NCBI RefSeq assembly: GCF_001425085.1
Contig: NZ_LMDN01000005.1
Location: 176,248-240,247 of the forward strand
Origin: Leifsonia sp. Root4
GTDB taxonomy: Bacteria; Actinomycetota; Actinomycetes; Actinomycetales; Microbacteriaceae
Length of the DNA stretch: 64,000 bases
Direction of reading: 5' to 3'
The notes under the pieces are model-generated. The model was given only the letters and a program-made list of their open reading frames with translations. It was not told the DNA's origin and ran no database searches. Of this stretch, positions 45,564 to 55,117 are shown piece after piece (the first letter of the stretch is position 1; each line of letters begins with the position of its first letter). The position numbers and the translations under genes are program-made.

Positions 45564-46430
45564 ATGAAAAAGAAACTCTCCATCATCGCGCTGGCGGCAG
45601 CCAGCGTGCTCGCACTTGCGGCCTGTGCCAGCGGTGACACCGACGCGGGCGACGGCGAGAGCGTCGCACCGGCGCCCGAGTTCGCCGCCGGAAGCACGAT
45701 GGCCGAGCTGGCGGAAGCCGGCACGATCACCGTCGGAACGAAGTTCGACCAGCCGCTGTTCGGCCTGGTGAACCTCGACGGCGACCCGGAAGGCTTCGAC
45801 GTCGAGATCGCCAAGATCATCGCCGGCGGTCTCGGCATCGCTCCGGAGAACATCGAGTGGAAGGAAGCCGTCTCGGCCAACCGCGAACCGTTCATCCAGA
45901 ACGGCGAGGTCGACATCGTCGTGGCCACATACACGATCAACGACAAGCGCAAGGAAGTCATCTCCTTCGCCGGCCCCTACTACATGGCCGGACAGTCGAT
46001 CCTCGTGTTGGCAGACAACGACACGATCACGAGCGAGGAAGACCTCGTCGGTGAGAAGGTCTGCTCGGTCACCGGGTCCACGCCGGCAGCGAAGCTCGCC
46101 GAGATCGGCGCGGTTCCTGTGCTCACCGACACCTACACGAACTGCCTGGAGCCGCTGCGCTCCGGTGACGTCGTCGCCGTCAGCACCGACAACGTCATCC
46201 TCGCCGGCCTGGCCGCGCAGAATGAGGGCGAGTTCAAGGTCGTCGGCAAGCCGTTCACCGAGGAGCCGTACGGCATCGGCCTGCAGAAGGACGACACCGA
46301 ATTCTGCACGTTCATCAACGACACCCTCGAGGCCGCCTACGAAGACGGCAGCTACGAGGAGGCGTGGAACTCCACAGCGGGAACAGTGCTTCCCTACGTC
46401 GATCCGCCTGCAGTCGAGCCGTGCGCCTGA
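45564..46430 (+). CDS. gluB: Glutamate/amino acid-binding lipoprotein
   Basis: 288 residues. A lipoprotein signal peptide ([20 protein letters not shown]) with lipobox LAAC and Cys21 as the lipidated residue. The type II binding-protein fold follows: [34 protein letters not shown], then [44 protein letters not shown]. The substrate-binding Arg and Asp typical of glutamate/aspartate binders are in place by pattern. ATG 45564 follows GAGG at six bases; an ATG four codons earlier is less likely. A 14-bp hairpin separates it from gluC. Confidence 0.92.
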   Translation: MKKKLSIIALAAASVLALAACASGDTDAGDGESVAPAPEFAAGSTMAELAEAGTITVGTKFDQPLFGLVNLDGDPEGFDVEIAKIIAGGLGIAPENIEWKEAVSANREPFIQNGEVDIVVATYTINDKRKEVISFAGPYYMAGQSILVLADNDTITSEEDLVGEKVCSVTGSTPAAKLAEIGAVPVLTDTYTNCLEPLRSGDVVAVSTDNVILAGLAAQNEGEFKVVGKPFTEEPYGIGLQKDDTEFCTFINDTLEAAYEDGSYEEAWNSTAGTVLPYVDPPAVEPCA

Positions 46431-46461
46431 TCTCCGTAGCCGCCCGCTCCTAGCGTGACGC

Positions 46462-46493
46462 GGTGTGGGCCGGGCAACCGCCCGGCCCACACC
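46462..46493 (+). terminator. Intercistronic hairpin between gluB and gluC
   Basis: A perfect 14-bp GC stem (46462-46475 with 46480-46493), loop AACC. Inside an importer operon such hairpins lower permease mRNA relative to the binding protein or protect the upstream 3' end. Confidence 0.75.
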
Positions 46494-46521
46494 ATCACCG
46501 CACTGCCGAAAGGACCCCCGC

Positions 46522-47169
46522 ATGGATGCGGTGATCGAGAATCTGCCCCGCTATCTCAGCGGGTTCCTACTGACACTGCAGTTGCTCGTCGTGTCGGGCG
46601 TCGCCGCGTTCATCATCGGCACGCTGGTGGCCGCGATGCGCATCTCGCCCGTCGCCTCGCTGCGGGGTTTCGCCACCGTGTACACGGAGCTCGTGCGCAA
46701 CACCCCGCTGACGCTCATCCTGTTCTTCTGCGCGTTCATCCTGCCCTACTTCGGCGTCGACCTGAGCTACATCGTCTTCGCGACGATCGGGCTCAGTGTG
46801 TACACCTCGCCATTCGTGGCCGAGGCGCTCCGCTCCGGCATCAACGGTGTGCCCATCGGGCAGGCCGAGGCGGCACGCAGCCTCGGCCTCGGCTTCGGTC
46901 AGAGCGTGAGCCTCGTCATCCTGCCGCAGGCATTCCGGATGACGATTCCGCCACTGATCAACGTGCTCATCGCCCTCACCAAGAACACCTCCGTCGCCGG
47001 CGGCTTCTTTGTGGCCGAGCTGTTCACGATCGGCAAGGAGCTGGCCAATGCCAACGGGGACGCGGTCATCGCGATCCTGCTGGGCGTCGCGACCTTCTAC
47101 CTGATCATCACCATCCCGCTCGGCTTGTTGGCCGGGCGCATTGAGAAGCGAGTGGCGGTGCGGCGATGA
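46522..47169 (+). CDS. gluC: Amino acid ABC transporter permease
   Basis: 215 residues. Five predicted transmembrane helices and the HisM-type inner-membrane signature: LVRNTPLTLILFF, AEALRSGINGVPIGQAEAARSLGLGFGQSVSLVILPQAFRMTIPPLINVLIALTKNTSVA, including the EAA loop that docks the ATPase. ATG 46522 follows GAAAGGACC. It overlaps gluD by four bases. Confidence 0.93.
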   Translation: MDAVIENLPRYLSGFLLTLQLLVVSGVAAFIIGTLVAAMRISPVASLRGFATVYTELVRNTPLTLILFFCAFILPYFGVDLSYIVFATIGLSVYTSPFVAEALRSGINGVPIGQAEAARSLGLGFGQSVSLVILPQAFRMTIPPLINVLIALTKNTSVAGGFFVAELFTIGKELANANGDAVIAILLGVATFYLIITIPLGLLAGRIEKRVAVRR

Positions 47170-48104
47170 GCGGCTCGAGTGTTCTCTTTGACGCACAGGG
47201 CCCCAAGGGCCGGCGTCTCTCCCTGATCCTCTCCATTGTCGGGCTCCTCGTGCTCGCGGCCGGTGCCGCCTGGGTCTATTCCGTGCTCGCAACGCCCCGC
47301 GTGGCGACGAGCGGCGTCGAGCTGCCGAGCATGCTCGATCCGAGCCGCTGGGACATCTTTCTCGACCCGCGGGTGTGGAACCAGATCGTCTTCGTCGGTG
47401 TCGTCGGCACCCTGAAGGCGGCGGCGGTTGCCGCCGTCGGCGCCGTCCTCCTCGGTATCATCTTCTCGCTGCTGCGCAGCGCGGAGACGGCGTGGATCCG
47501 CATCCCCACCACCATCGTGCTGGAATTCCTGCGTGGAATGCCCGTGCTGCTGATGATGCTGTTCATCCTGTTGGCCGGCTCCACCGGTGCGTACTGGGCC
47601 GTTGTCATCGCGCTCATCCTCTACAACGGGGCCCTCATCGGTGAGGCGTTGCGGGCGGGCCTGACCTCGTTGCCGCGCGGTCAACGCGAGGCCGGTCTCA
47701 GCCTGGGCATGCGACCGCTGCAATCGCGACTGCTGGTGGAGTTCCCGCAGGCATTCCGACAGATGCTGCCGATCATCGTCGCGCAACTCGTCGTGCTGCT
47801 CAAGGACACCTCGCTCGGCTACATCGTCGGCTACCTCGAGCTCATCCGCGTCACGATGAACCAGATCGCCAGCGCCGTCGGCAACCGCTACCTGTTCTCG
47901 CTGTTCTTCGTCACGCTGGTGCTCTACCTGATCATGAACCTCTCGCTGTCCTGGTTTGCCCGCTGGCTCTCACGGCGCACCGCGAGCGGCGGGGGCAAGG
48001 TCGCCAAGGGCACGAAGCTGCCCAAGGTCGACCCCAACTCAGAGGTGATGAGCCTGCAGGGATCGGTCGAAGCGCACATGGACGACTCCGGCCCGGCCCG
48101 CTGA
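47166..48104 (+). CDS. gluD: Amino acid ABC transporter permease
   Basis: 312 residues. The second permease has an N-terminal helix, an extracytoplasmic loop and a core with EFLRGMPVLLMMLFILLAG and IGEALRAGLTSLPRGQREAGLSLGMRPLQSRLLVEFPQAFRQMLPIIVAQLVVLLKDTSLGYIVGYLEL, again with the EAA motif. A charged C-terminal tail is about 40 residues. The ATG overlaps the gluC stop (ATGA). Together with gluA-C it should import glutamate or a related acidic amino acid. Confidence 0.92.
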   Translation: MSGSSVLFDAQGPKGRRLSLILSIVGLLVLAAGAAWVYSVLATPRVATSGVELPSMLDPSRWDIFLDPRVWNQIVFVGVVGTLKAAAVAAVGAVLLGIIFSLLRSAETAWIRIPTTIVLEFLRGMPVLLMMLFILLAGSTGAYWAVVIALILYNGALIGEALRAGLTSLPRGQREAGLSLGMRPLQSRLLVEFPQAFRQMLPIIVAQLVVLLKDTSLGYIVGYLELIRVTMNQIASAVGNRYLFSLFFVTLVLYLIMNLSLSWFARWLSRRTASGGGKVAKGTKLPKVDPNSEVMSLQGSVEAHMDDSGPAR

Positions 48105-48162
48105 GACCCGCAGCCGCGCACCCGCGGTTGCGGGCGCGGCACGACGGCGGCGCGGGGCTGAG

Positions 48163-48176
48163 TAAACTTGTGCCTT
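48163..48176 (+). promoter_or_regulatory. Near-leaderless -10 box for pheS
   Basis: TAAACT (48163-48168) lies eight bases before the GTG at 48177. No T-box or Phe leader peptide is seen. Confidence 0.45.
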
Positions 48177-49232
48177 GTGTCTGAGTCCACTGAGCTCCCA
48201 GAAGCCGTAATCACCGAATCCGCCGTCGCCGCGGCCGTCGACGCCGCACTCGCGGCGATCGAATCCGCCGGCGACTCCGCCGCACTGAAGACCGTGCGCA
48301 CGGAACACACCGGCGAGGCATCGCCGCTGGCCCAGCTGAATGCCACGCTGCGCGATGTGCCCAAAGACCAGAAGGCTGCCCTCGGCAAGCTCGTCGGTCA
48401 GGCCCGCGCCCGTGTCGCACAGGCATTCGCCGCGCGCGAAGAGGGCATCGTCGCCGCCGAGGCTGCCGCGCAGCTCGAGGCAGAGGCCCTCGACGTCACC
48501 GCGCTGGCCAGCCGTTACCGCGCCGGCGCGCGGCATCCGCTCACCCTGCTGCAGGACCGCGTCTGCGACGTGTTCACCGGCATGGGTTGGGAGATCGCCG
48601 AGGGGCCAGAGGTCGAGAGCGAGTGGTTCAACTTCGACGCACTGAACTTCGACGCCGACCACCCCGCCCGCGCGATGCAGGACACCTTCTTCGTCGACCC
48701 GCCGGAGTCGCACCTCGTGCTGCGTACCCACACCTCGCCGGTGCAGGTGCGGTCGATGCTCGACCGCGAGCTGCCCGTCTACGTGCTGGCACCCGGCCGT
48801 GTCTACCGCACTGACGAGTTCGACGCGACGCACCTGCCCGTGTTCATGCAGTTCGAGGGCCTGGCCGTCGACAAGGGCCTGACCATGGCGCACCTGAAGG
48901 GCACGCTCGACCACTTCGTGAAGTCGATCTTCGGCGACGAGGCCAAGATCCGCCTGCGCCCCAGCTACTTCCCGTTCACGGAGCCGAGCGCCGAGCTCGA
49001 CTTCTGGCACCCGACGTTCAAGCACGGCGCCCGCTGGATCGAGTGGGGCGGATGCGGCATGATCAACCCCAACGTGCTGCGCGCGGCCGGAATCGACCCC
49101 GAGGTGTACTCGGGCTTCGCCTTCGGGATGGGAATCGAGCGCGGCCTGATGCTGCGCAGCGATGTACAAGACATGCGTGAAATGGTCGAGGGCGATGTGC
49201 GCTTCTCCCAGCAGTTCGGAATGGTGGTTTAG
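48177..49232 (+). CDS. pheS: Phenylalanyl-tRNA synthetase alpha subunit
   Basis: 351 residues from the GTG. An N-terminal coiled coil that binds tRNA (about residues 1-90) is followed by the class II catalytic core: motif 1 region HPLTLLQDRVCDVFTGMGWEIAEGPEVE, motif 2 GRVYRTDEFDATHLPVFMQFEGL and motif 3 AFGMGIERGLMLR. RPSYFPFTEPSAELDFWHP is the phenylalanine pocket segment. A TTG three codons upstream is an alternative start. pheT begins two bases after the stop. Confidence 0.97.
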   Translation: MSESTELPEAVITESAVAAAVDAALAAIESAGDSAALKTVRTEHTGEASPLAQLNATLRDVPKDQKAALGKLVGQARARVAQAFAAREEGIVAAEAAAQLEAEALDVTALASRYRAGARHPLTLLQDRVCDVFTGMGWEIAEGPEVESEWFNFDALNFDADHPARAMQDTFFVDPPESHLVLRTHTSPVQVRSMLDRELPVYVLAPGRVYRTDEFDATHLPVFMQFEGLAVDKGLTMAHLKGTLDHFVKSIFGDEAKIRLRPSYFPFTEPSAELDFWHPTFKHGARWIEWGGCGMINPNVLRAAGIDPEVYSGFAFGMGIERGLMLRSDVQDMREMVEGDVRFSQQFGMVV

Positions 49233-49234
49233 TC

Positions 49235-51760
49235 ATGCGGGTGCCCCTGAGTTGGCTCGCGGAATTCGTTGATCTCGCACCGGGAACGACCTCTGACGAC
49301 GTGCATGCAGCACTCGTGAAGGTCGGTCTCGAAGAGGAAGAGGTGCACAGCTTCGAGCTGAGCGGCCCGATCGTCGTCGGCGAGGTGCTCGAGTTCGTCG
49401 AGGAGCCGCAGTCCAACGGCAAGACCATTCGCTGGTGCCAGGTGCGCGTCGCGCCCGACGGCCAGACGGCTGCCGACGGCGGCGACGCCGTGCACGGCAT
49501 CGTCTGCGGTGCGGGCAACTTCTTCGTCGGTGACAAGGTTGTCGTGACCCTGCCCGGCGCCGTGCTGCCCGGCCCGTTCCCGATCGCGCCGCGCAAGACC
49601 TACGGCCACGTCTCCGACGGCATGATCGCCTCCGTGCGTGAACTCGGCATCGGCGACGACCACGACGGCATCCTCCGTCTGTCGACGCTCGGGCTCGACC
49701 CGGAGGTCGGCACCGACGCGATCGCGCTGCTGGGCCTGGACGACGAGGCCGTCGAGATCAACGTGACGCCGGACCGCGGCTACGCCTTCTCGATCCGCGG
49801 CGTCGCCCGCGAGTACTCGCACGCGACCGGTGCGACCTTCCGCGACCCCGCCGCCCACGGCGCCCTGACGCCGAGCGCCAACGAGGGTTTCCCCGTCGCC
49901 TTCGCCGATGATGCGCCGATCCACGGCCGCGCGGGCGTCTCGGTGTTCTCGACGCGCATCGTGCGCGGCATCGACGCCACCCGCCCGACCCCGCCGTGGA
50001 TGGTTGCGCGACTGAAGCTCGCCGGCATCCGCTCGATCTCGCTGCCCGTCGACATCACCAACTACGTGATGCTCGAGCTCGGCCAGCCGACCCACGGCTA
50101 CGACCTCGACAAGCTCAGCGGCGGCATCACCGTGCGCCGGGCGACCGCGGGGGAGAAGATCACCACCCTCGACGAGCAGGTGCGTGCGCTGAACGCGGAA
50201 GACCTGCTCATCACCGATGAGAGCGGCGCGATCGGCATCGCCGGCGTCATGGGTGGAGCCGACACCGAGATCAGCGACTCGACGAGCAACGTTCTGATCG
50301 AGGCCGCGAACTTCGACCCGGTGAGCATCGCCCGGTCCGCCCGCAGGCACAAGCTGCCGAGCGAGGCCGCCAAGCGCTTCGAGCGTGGCGTCGACCCCCA
50401 GATCGCCGAGGCAGCGACCGCCCGCGTTGCCCAGCTGCTCGTGGATCTGGCCGGTGGAACCGCGGATGCCGCAGGCTCGCTGACCGGTGAAGCCGCAGCG
50501 GCCGCCGCGATCCTGCTGCCGAACGGCTACGTCTCCGGGCTCATCGGCGTCGACTACAGCGCCGACGAGATCCGTGGATCACTCGCCGAGGTCGGTGGCA
50601 CCATCGCCGACGCCGACGGCGGGCTGCTCGTCACCCCGCCGAGCTGGCGCCCCGACATCACCGACAAGTCGGACCTGGCCGAAGAGGTCGCCCGCATCGT
50701 CGGTTACGAGCGCATCCCCTCTGTGCTTCCCGTCGCCCCGGCCGGCCGTGGCCTCACCCGTGAGCAGCGGATCCGCCGCACCGTGGCAGACACCCTCGCC
50801 GCCGCCGGCTCCACCGAGATCATCGCCTTCCCGTTCCTGCCGAAGGCGCAGAACGACCTCTACGGTGCCGCCGATGCGCTCGAGGTTCCGCAGATCAAGG
50901 TCGCCAACGCGCTCGACGCGAGCGCGCCCTTCCTCCGCACGACGCTGCTGCCCGGGCTGATCGAGGCCGCCAAGCGCAATCTCTCCCGTGGTCTGACGGA
51001 TGTCGCGCTCTACGAGCTGGGCCTCGTCTTCACCCCGGAGGCCGGAGCGCAGTACGGCCAGGCCGAGCTGCCGTCCGGCGTGCAGCGCCCGAGCGCGGAA
51101 CAGCTGGCGGAGCTGAACGCCGGCATCCCGCCGCAGCCGCGCCACATCGCCGCGCTCATCGTCGGCAATGTCGTGCGCAAGCAGCCCGGTCAGAGCGCGA
51201 TCCCCGCCGGTATCGCCGACGCCCTCGCCATCGTGGATCAGATCGCTCTCGCAACGGGCGCCCGGATCGAGATCGTGCAGGGCCGCCACAAGGCGATGCA
51301 CCCCGGGCGCACCGCCGAGCTGCGGGTCGCGGGTCAGAGCGTCGGCTTCGCCGGCGAACTGCTCCCGCAGATCGCGCTCGACGCCGACCTTCCCCGCGTG
51401 GTTGCCGTCGTCGAACTCGACCTCGACGCCGTGATCGCCCTCGCCGAGCCGCTCGTGGAGGCCGCCGTCATCGGCACCTTCCCGGCCGCGACGCAGGACC
51501 TCACGCTGCTGGTCGGCACCGAGGTGCCGGCCGCAGCCGTGCTCGCCGCCGTGCGCGACGGTGCGGGGGAGCTGCTCGAAGAGCTGCACCTCGTCGACGA
51601 CTACCGCGGAACCGGGCTCGAGCCCGGCCAGAAGAGCCTCACCTTCGCTCTGCGCTTCCGCGCCGCCGATCGCACGCTCACCGCTGCCGAGGCGAGCGAG
51701 GCCAAGCTCGCAGGCGCCGCCCGCGCCGCCGAGCTCCTGGGAGCCGCGACCCGCGAATAG
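49235..51760 (+). CDS. pheT: Phenylalanyl-tRNA synthetase beta subunit
   Basis: 841 residues. Domains in order: the tRNA-binding EMAP-like fold (about 40-160, with GIVCGAGNFFVGDKVVVTLPGAVLP), B3/B4 editing domain (about 210-400), B5 domain (about 410-480), catalytic-like core (about 500-700) and the ferredoxin-like anticodon-binding FDX-ACB domain at the end (FPAATQDLTLLVG to KSLTFALRFRAADRTLT). It forms the alpha2-beta2 enzyme with PheS and hydrolyses Tyr-tRNA(Phe). A 17-bp terminator follows. Confidence 0.97.
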   Translation: MRVPLSWLAEFVDLAPGTTSDDVHAALVKVGLEEEEVHSFELSGPIVVGEVLEFVEEPQSNGKTIRWCQVRVAPDGQTAADGGDAVHGIVCGAGNFFVGDKVVVTLPGAVLPGPFPIAPRKTYGHVSDGMIASVRELGIGDDHDGILRLSTLGLDPEVGTDAIALLGLDDEAVEINVTPDRGYAFSIRGVAREYSHATGATFRDPAAHGALTPSANEGFPVAFADDAPIHGRAGVSVFSTRIVRGIDATRPTPPWMVARLKLAGIRSISLPVDITNYVMLELGQPTHGYDLDKLSGGITVRRATAGEKITTLDEQVRALNAEDLLITDESGAIGIAGVMGGADTEISDSTSNVLIEAANFDPVSIARSARRHKLPSEAAKRFERGVDPQIAEAATARVAQLLVDLAGGTADAAGSLTGEAAAAAAILLPNGYVSGLIGVDYSADEIRGSLAEVGGTIADADGGLLVTPPSWRPDITDKSDLAEEVARIVGYERIPSVLPVAPAGRGLTREQRIRRTVADTLAAAGSTEIIAFPFLPKAQNDLYGAADALEVPQIKVANALDASAPFLRTTLLPGLIEAAKRNLSRGLTDVALYELGLVFTPEAGAQYGQAELPSGVQRPSAEQLAELNAGIPPQPRHIAALIVGNVVRKQPGQSAIPAGIADALAIVDQIALATGARIEIVQGRHKAMHPGRTAELRVAGQSVGFAGELLPQIALDADLPRVVAVVELDLDAVIALAEPLVEAAVIGTFPAATQDLTLLVGTEVPAAAVLAAVRDGAGELLEELHLVDDYRGTGLEPGQKSLTFALRFRAADRTLTAAEASEAKLAGAARAAELLGAATRE

Positions 51761-51777
51761 CCATGGTCGGACTCGCC

Positions 51778-51816
51778 GAGATCCCGGATGCCGCACTGCG
51801 CGGCGTCCGGGATCTC
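51778..51816 (+). terminator. Terminator after pheT
   Basis: A 17-bp stem with one G-T pair (51778-51794 with 51800-51816), loop ACTGC, followed by TGCGTTTCC. The core is shared with the RNase J terminator. Confidence 0.82.
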
Positions 51817-51830
51817 TGCGTTTCCAGAAC

Positions 51831-52635
51831 TCCGCTGGTTGAGTAGGCCGCCCGCGGCCGTATCGAAACCGAGGCCCATGCGAAAACTCCGGCCCGTGAG
51901 GTCTCGATACGCTCGTTCCTCGCTACTCGACCAGCACATTCTGCCGCGCGCTCGAGAAACCCCCGCTGGCTCGAGAACGCACGCTGGCTCGAGGGAGCAG
52001 CCGAGGAACGAGGCCGCCCCCGAAGCCGAGTGCCTGCGTGACTCGGGTGTCTCGATTTCGGGGCGCTCGTATTCGCGGATCCGCTCAGGGCTTCGCGATC
52101 GGGCCTCCTTCGTCGGCTCGTTCGCTCGAGCCAACGTGCGGGGAGACGCATTCGGCGAACAGTCCGCTGGTTGAGTAGGCCGCCCGCGGCCGTATCGAAA
52201 CCGAGGCCCATGCGAAAACTCCGGCCCGTGAGGTCTCGATACGCTCGTTCCTCGCTACTCGACCACCGAGGCCCATGCGAAAACTCCGGCCCGTGAGGTC
52301 TCGATACGCTCGTTCCTCGCTACTCGACCAGCACATTCTGCCGCGCGCTCGAGAAACCCCCGCTGGCTCGCGAAAACTCACGCAGGCTCGAGAACTCACG
52401 CTGGCTCGAGGAAAATGCGCCGGCTCGAGAAACCCTCGCTGGCTGGAGGGAGCAGCCGAGGAACGAGGCCGCCCCCGAAGCCAAGTGCCCGCGTGACTCG
52501 GGTGTCTCGATTTCGGGGCGCTCGTATCCGCAGATCCGCTCAGGGCTTCGCGATCGGGCCTCCTTCGTCGGCTCGTTCGCTCAAGCCAGCGTGCGGGGAG
52601 ACGCATCCAGCGAACACTCCGCTGGTTAAGCAGTC
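51831..52635. repeat. Repeat island: two tandem copies of a composite element (copies B1 and B2)
   Basis: The 0.9 kb between pheT and the arg operon holds no gene that I can support. A unit starting TCCGCTGGTTGAGTAGGCCG repeats at 51831 and 52162 (period 331 bases). In each unit the GCTGGTTGAGTAG...GTATCGAAACC end faces an inverted GGTCTCGATAC...CTACTCGACCAGC end about 100 bases away. Copy B2 has a 65-base internal duplication (52201-52265 and 52266-52330) and extra short CTCGAGAA repeats. A central 49-base block (51979-52027) is shared with copy A near 1354-1402. Confidence 0.8.
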
Positions 52636-52698
52636 CGCCCCGCGTCCGCCCCTGCGTTGTTACGCGGGCCGACCCGCCGTCACAGAGACCGCCCCGGT

Positions 52699-52734
52699 TT
52701 GCCGCCCGCCCGCCGCGCGCGCTAAGCTCGCGAC
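52699..52734 (+). promoter_or_regulatory. Promoter of the arg operon leader
   Basis: TTGCCG (52699-52704), an 18-base spacer, then TAAGCT (52723-52728), followed by six bases and an ATG at 52735. The layout is the same as for leaderless genes elsewhere in the window. No AT-rich ARG box typical of ArgR sites is visible. Confidence 0.6.
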
Positions 52735-52821
52735 ATGCTTTCCGTTCGGCGCACCCCCCTCGCACTGGCCTTCGTTGCCGTGCCTGCGCTGCGTCGACGT
52801 CGGGGCGACCGCCGAATCTAG
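52735..52821 (+). CDS. Probable arginine-rich leader peptide of the arg operon
   Basis: 28 codons: a leaderless ATG, a hydrophobic middle (LALAFVAVPA), then RRRRGDRRI and TAG. Eight of 28 residues are Arg, six of them within residues 20-27. The frame ends 80 bases before argC. It has its own -10/-35 boxes but no role as an enzyme, and is too small for normal gene finding. The design matches ribosome-mediated attenuators, in which slow Arg decoding alters downstream RNA folding. Possible alternative folds are CCGCC/GGCGG (52809-52825), GACCC/GGGTC (52835-52850) and GGCGAC with GTCGCC (52804-52809 with 52860-52865). There is no T tract, so Rho-dependent or translational control is as likely as an intrinsic terminator. 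Inferred from sequence only. Confidence 0.6.
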   Translation: MLSVRRTPLALAFVAVPALRRRRGDRRI

Positions 52822-52901
52822 GCGGCGCTTGCGCGACCCTGTGTGGGGTCTGACGTGGCGTCGCCGTCGCAACCTCGTCGTCCACTCACGTAAGGCACAG
52901 C

Positions 52902-53957
52902 ATGACATTCGCGGTCGCGGTAGCCGGGGCATCCGGTTACGCAGGCGGAGAACTTCTCCGCATCCTCTCCCAACACCCCGACTTCGAGGTGCGCACGGTC
53001 ACCGCGCACTCGAACGCCGGCCAGAAACTCGTCGACGTGCAGCCGCATCTGCGCTCGCTCGCCGACCTCACGCTCGTTGACACGACACCGGAGAACCTCG
53101 CCGGCCACGACGTCGTCTTCCTCGCCCTGCCGCACGGCAAGTCCGGCGAGATCACCGCGGCACTGGACGAGAACACCCTCGTCGTTGACTGCGGTGCGGA
53201 TCACCGGCTCGATAGCGAGTCCGACTGGGCCGCGTTTTACGGCGGAGACTTCTACGGCGCCTGGAGCTACGGCGTGCCGGAGCTCTTCGTCGGCGGACCG
53301 GACTCGCTCGTCAAACAGCGCGAGCACCTCGCGGGCACCCGTCGCATCGCCGCCCCCGGCTGCAATGCCAGCACCGTCGCCCTCTCGCTCGCCCCCGGCA
53401 TCCACGCCGGTGTGATCGAGGCCGCCGACATCGTCTCTGTGCTCGCCGTCGGCCCGTCCGGTGCAGGCAAGGCGCTGAAGACCAACCTGCTCGCCGCCGA
53501 GATCCTCGGCTCGGCCAGCCCGTACGCCGTCGGTGGAACGCACCGGCATATCCCGGAGATCCAGCAGGCCCTGCGTGGTGCAGGGGCGATCGACCCGACG
53601 ATCTCGTTCACGCCGGTGCTGGTACCGATGTCCCGCGGCATCCTCGCCACCTCGACGGCCCGCATCGTGCCGGGCACGGATGCCGCCAGCGTCCGCGCCG
53701 CGTGGGAAGCCGCCTACGCCGATGAGCCATTCGTGCACCTGCTGCCCGCCGGCCAGATGCCGCGCACCGCGGACACGGTCGGGGCAAACACGATCCTGCT
53801 TGGCCTCGCCGTCGACGAGGCCGCCGGCCGCGTCGTGATCGTCGCCGCCATCGACAACCTCGTCAAGGGCACGGCCGGAGCCGCCGTCCAATCCGCCAAC
53901 ATCGCGCTCGGCCTGGCCGAGACCACCGGTCTTTCAGTGAATGGAGTCGCCCCGTGA
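52902..53957 (+). CDS. argC: N-acetyl-gamma-glutamyl-phosphate reductase
   Basis: 351 residues. The third step of arginine synthesis, NADPH-dependent. Rossmann motif [18 protein letters not shown] at the N-terminus; the catalytic cysteine is in [16 protein letters not shown]; the His near [12 protein letters not shown] completes the site. First gene of argC-J-B-D-F-H, whose members overlap or nearly so. ATG 52902 follows TAAGGCACAG. The upstream leader peptide suggests arginine-responsive control. Confidence 0.97.
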   Translation: MTFAVAVAGASGYAGGELLRILSQHPDFEVRTVTAHSNAGQKLVDVQPHLRSLADLTLVDTTPENLAGHDVVFLALPHGKSGEITAALDENTLVVDCGADHRLDSESDWAAFYGGDFYGAWSYGVPELFVGGPDSLVKQREHLAGTRRIAAPGCNASTVALSLAPGIHAGVIEAADIVSVLAVGPSGAGKALKTNLLAAEILGSASPYAVGGTHRHIPEIQQALRGAGAIDPTISFTPVLVPMSRGILATSTARIVPGTDAASVRAAWEAAYADEPFVHLLPAGQMPRTADTVGANTILLGLAVDEAAGRVVIVAAIDNLVKGTAGAAVQSANIALGLAETTGLSVNGVAP

Positions 53958-55117
53958 GCGTCACAGCCCCCCTCGGATTCGAGGCAGCCGGCGTCGCCGC
54001 CGGCATCAAGAGCTCGGGCGCACCCGACCTCGCGCTCATCGTCAACCGCGGCCCCTCGCAGGCCGCTGCGGCCGTCTTCACGAGCAACCGCGCCCAGGCG
54101 AACCCCATCATCTGGTCCAAGCAGGTCATCGGAGACGGCACCGTCGCCGCAATCGTGCTGAACTCCGGCGGCGCCAACTGCTTCACCGGCAGCCAGGGCT
54201 TCCAGGTCACGCACCGCACGGCCGAGGCAGTCGCATCCGCCCTCGATATCTCGGCGGGCGATGTGCTGGTGTGCTCGACCGGCCTCATCGGCGACCAGCT
54301 CGACGGCGACGTGCTCGCCGCCGGAGTGCTCACGGCGACGGCCGCGCTCAGCGCTGAGGGCGGCGATGACGCGGCGCGCGCCATCATGACCACCGATTCG
54401 GTGCCGAAGACGGCCGTCGTCCGTGGCGGAACGAGCGGCAGTGGCTGGAGCATCGGCGGCATCGCCAAGGGCGCCGGCATGCTTGCACCCGGCCTCGCCA
54501 CGATGCTCGTCGTCATCACGACCGACGCCCTGCTGGAGTCTGCTGAGCTCGACACGGCACTCCGTGCGGCCACGCGGGTCACCTTCGACCGGCTCGATTC
54601 CGACGGCTGCATGTCGACGAACGACCAGGTCACCCTGTTGTCCTCCGGTGCCTCCGGCAGCGTTCCGGAGCTCGCCGAGTTCACCGCCGCGCTCACCGCG
54701 GTCTGCTCCGAGCTCGCCCTCAAGCTGCAGGCCGATGCCGAGGGAGCCAGCCACAACATCGCCATCGAGGTCGTCGGTGCCGCCAGCGAGGAGGACGCCG
54801 TGGAGGTGGGCCGCTCCGTGGCCCGCAACAACCTCTTCAAGGCCGCCATCTTCGGCAACGATCCCAACTGGGGCCGGGTGCTGGCCGCGATCGGAACGAC
54901 GCAGGCGGCCTTCGATCCCTACAACGTCGACGTCTCGATGAACGGCGTGCGCGTCTGCCACGCCGGCGAGCCCGACCAGCCGCGCGAGCTCGTCGACCTG
55001 AGCCCCCGCGACACCCACGTGCTGATCGATCTGCAGTCCGGACCGGCATCCGCGACGATCTTCACCAACGACCTCACGCACGATTACGTGCACGAGAACA
55101 GCGCGTACGCGAGCTGA
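53954..55117 (+). CDS. argJ: Glutamate N-acetyltransferase / amino-acid acetyltransferase
   Basis: 387 residues. Recycles the acetyl group from N-acetylornithine to glutamate. The self-cleavage site is Ala182-Thr183 in [21 protein letters not shown]; Thr183 becomes the nucleophile of the beta chain. The oxyanion region is [15 protein letters not shown], and the C-terminus ends ENSAYAS as in the family. Whether it is mono- or bifunctional cannot be told. GTG start overlaps argC by four bases. Confidence 0.97.
   Translation: MSVTAPLGFEAAGVAAGIKSSGAPDLALIVNRGPSQAAAAVFTSNRAQANPIIWSKQVIGDGTVAAIVLNSGGANCFTGSQGFQVTHRTAEAVASALDISAGDVLVCSTGLIGDQLDGDVLAAGVLTATAALSAEGGDDAARAIMTTDSVPKTAVVRGGTSGSGWSIGGIAKGAGMLAPGLATMLVVITTDALLESAELDTALRAATRVTFDRLDSDGCMSTNDQVTLLSSGASGSVPELAEFTAALTAVCSELALKLQADAEGASHNIAIEVVGAASEEDAVEVGRSVARNNLFKAAIFGNDPNWGRVLAAIGTTQAAFDPYNVDVSMNGVRVCHAGEPDQPRELVDLSPRDTHVLIDLQSGPASATIFTNDLTHDYVHENSAYAS

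Noticed and set aside
51817..52734. Possible genes in the repeat island, including a 266-codon minus-strand frame
   Set aside because: The translation consists of repeated segments following the DNA repeats, with no conserved domain.
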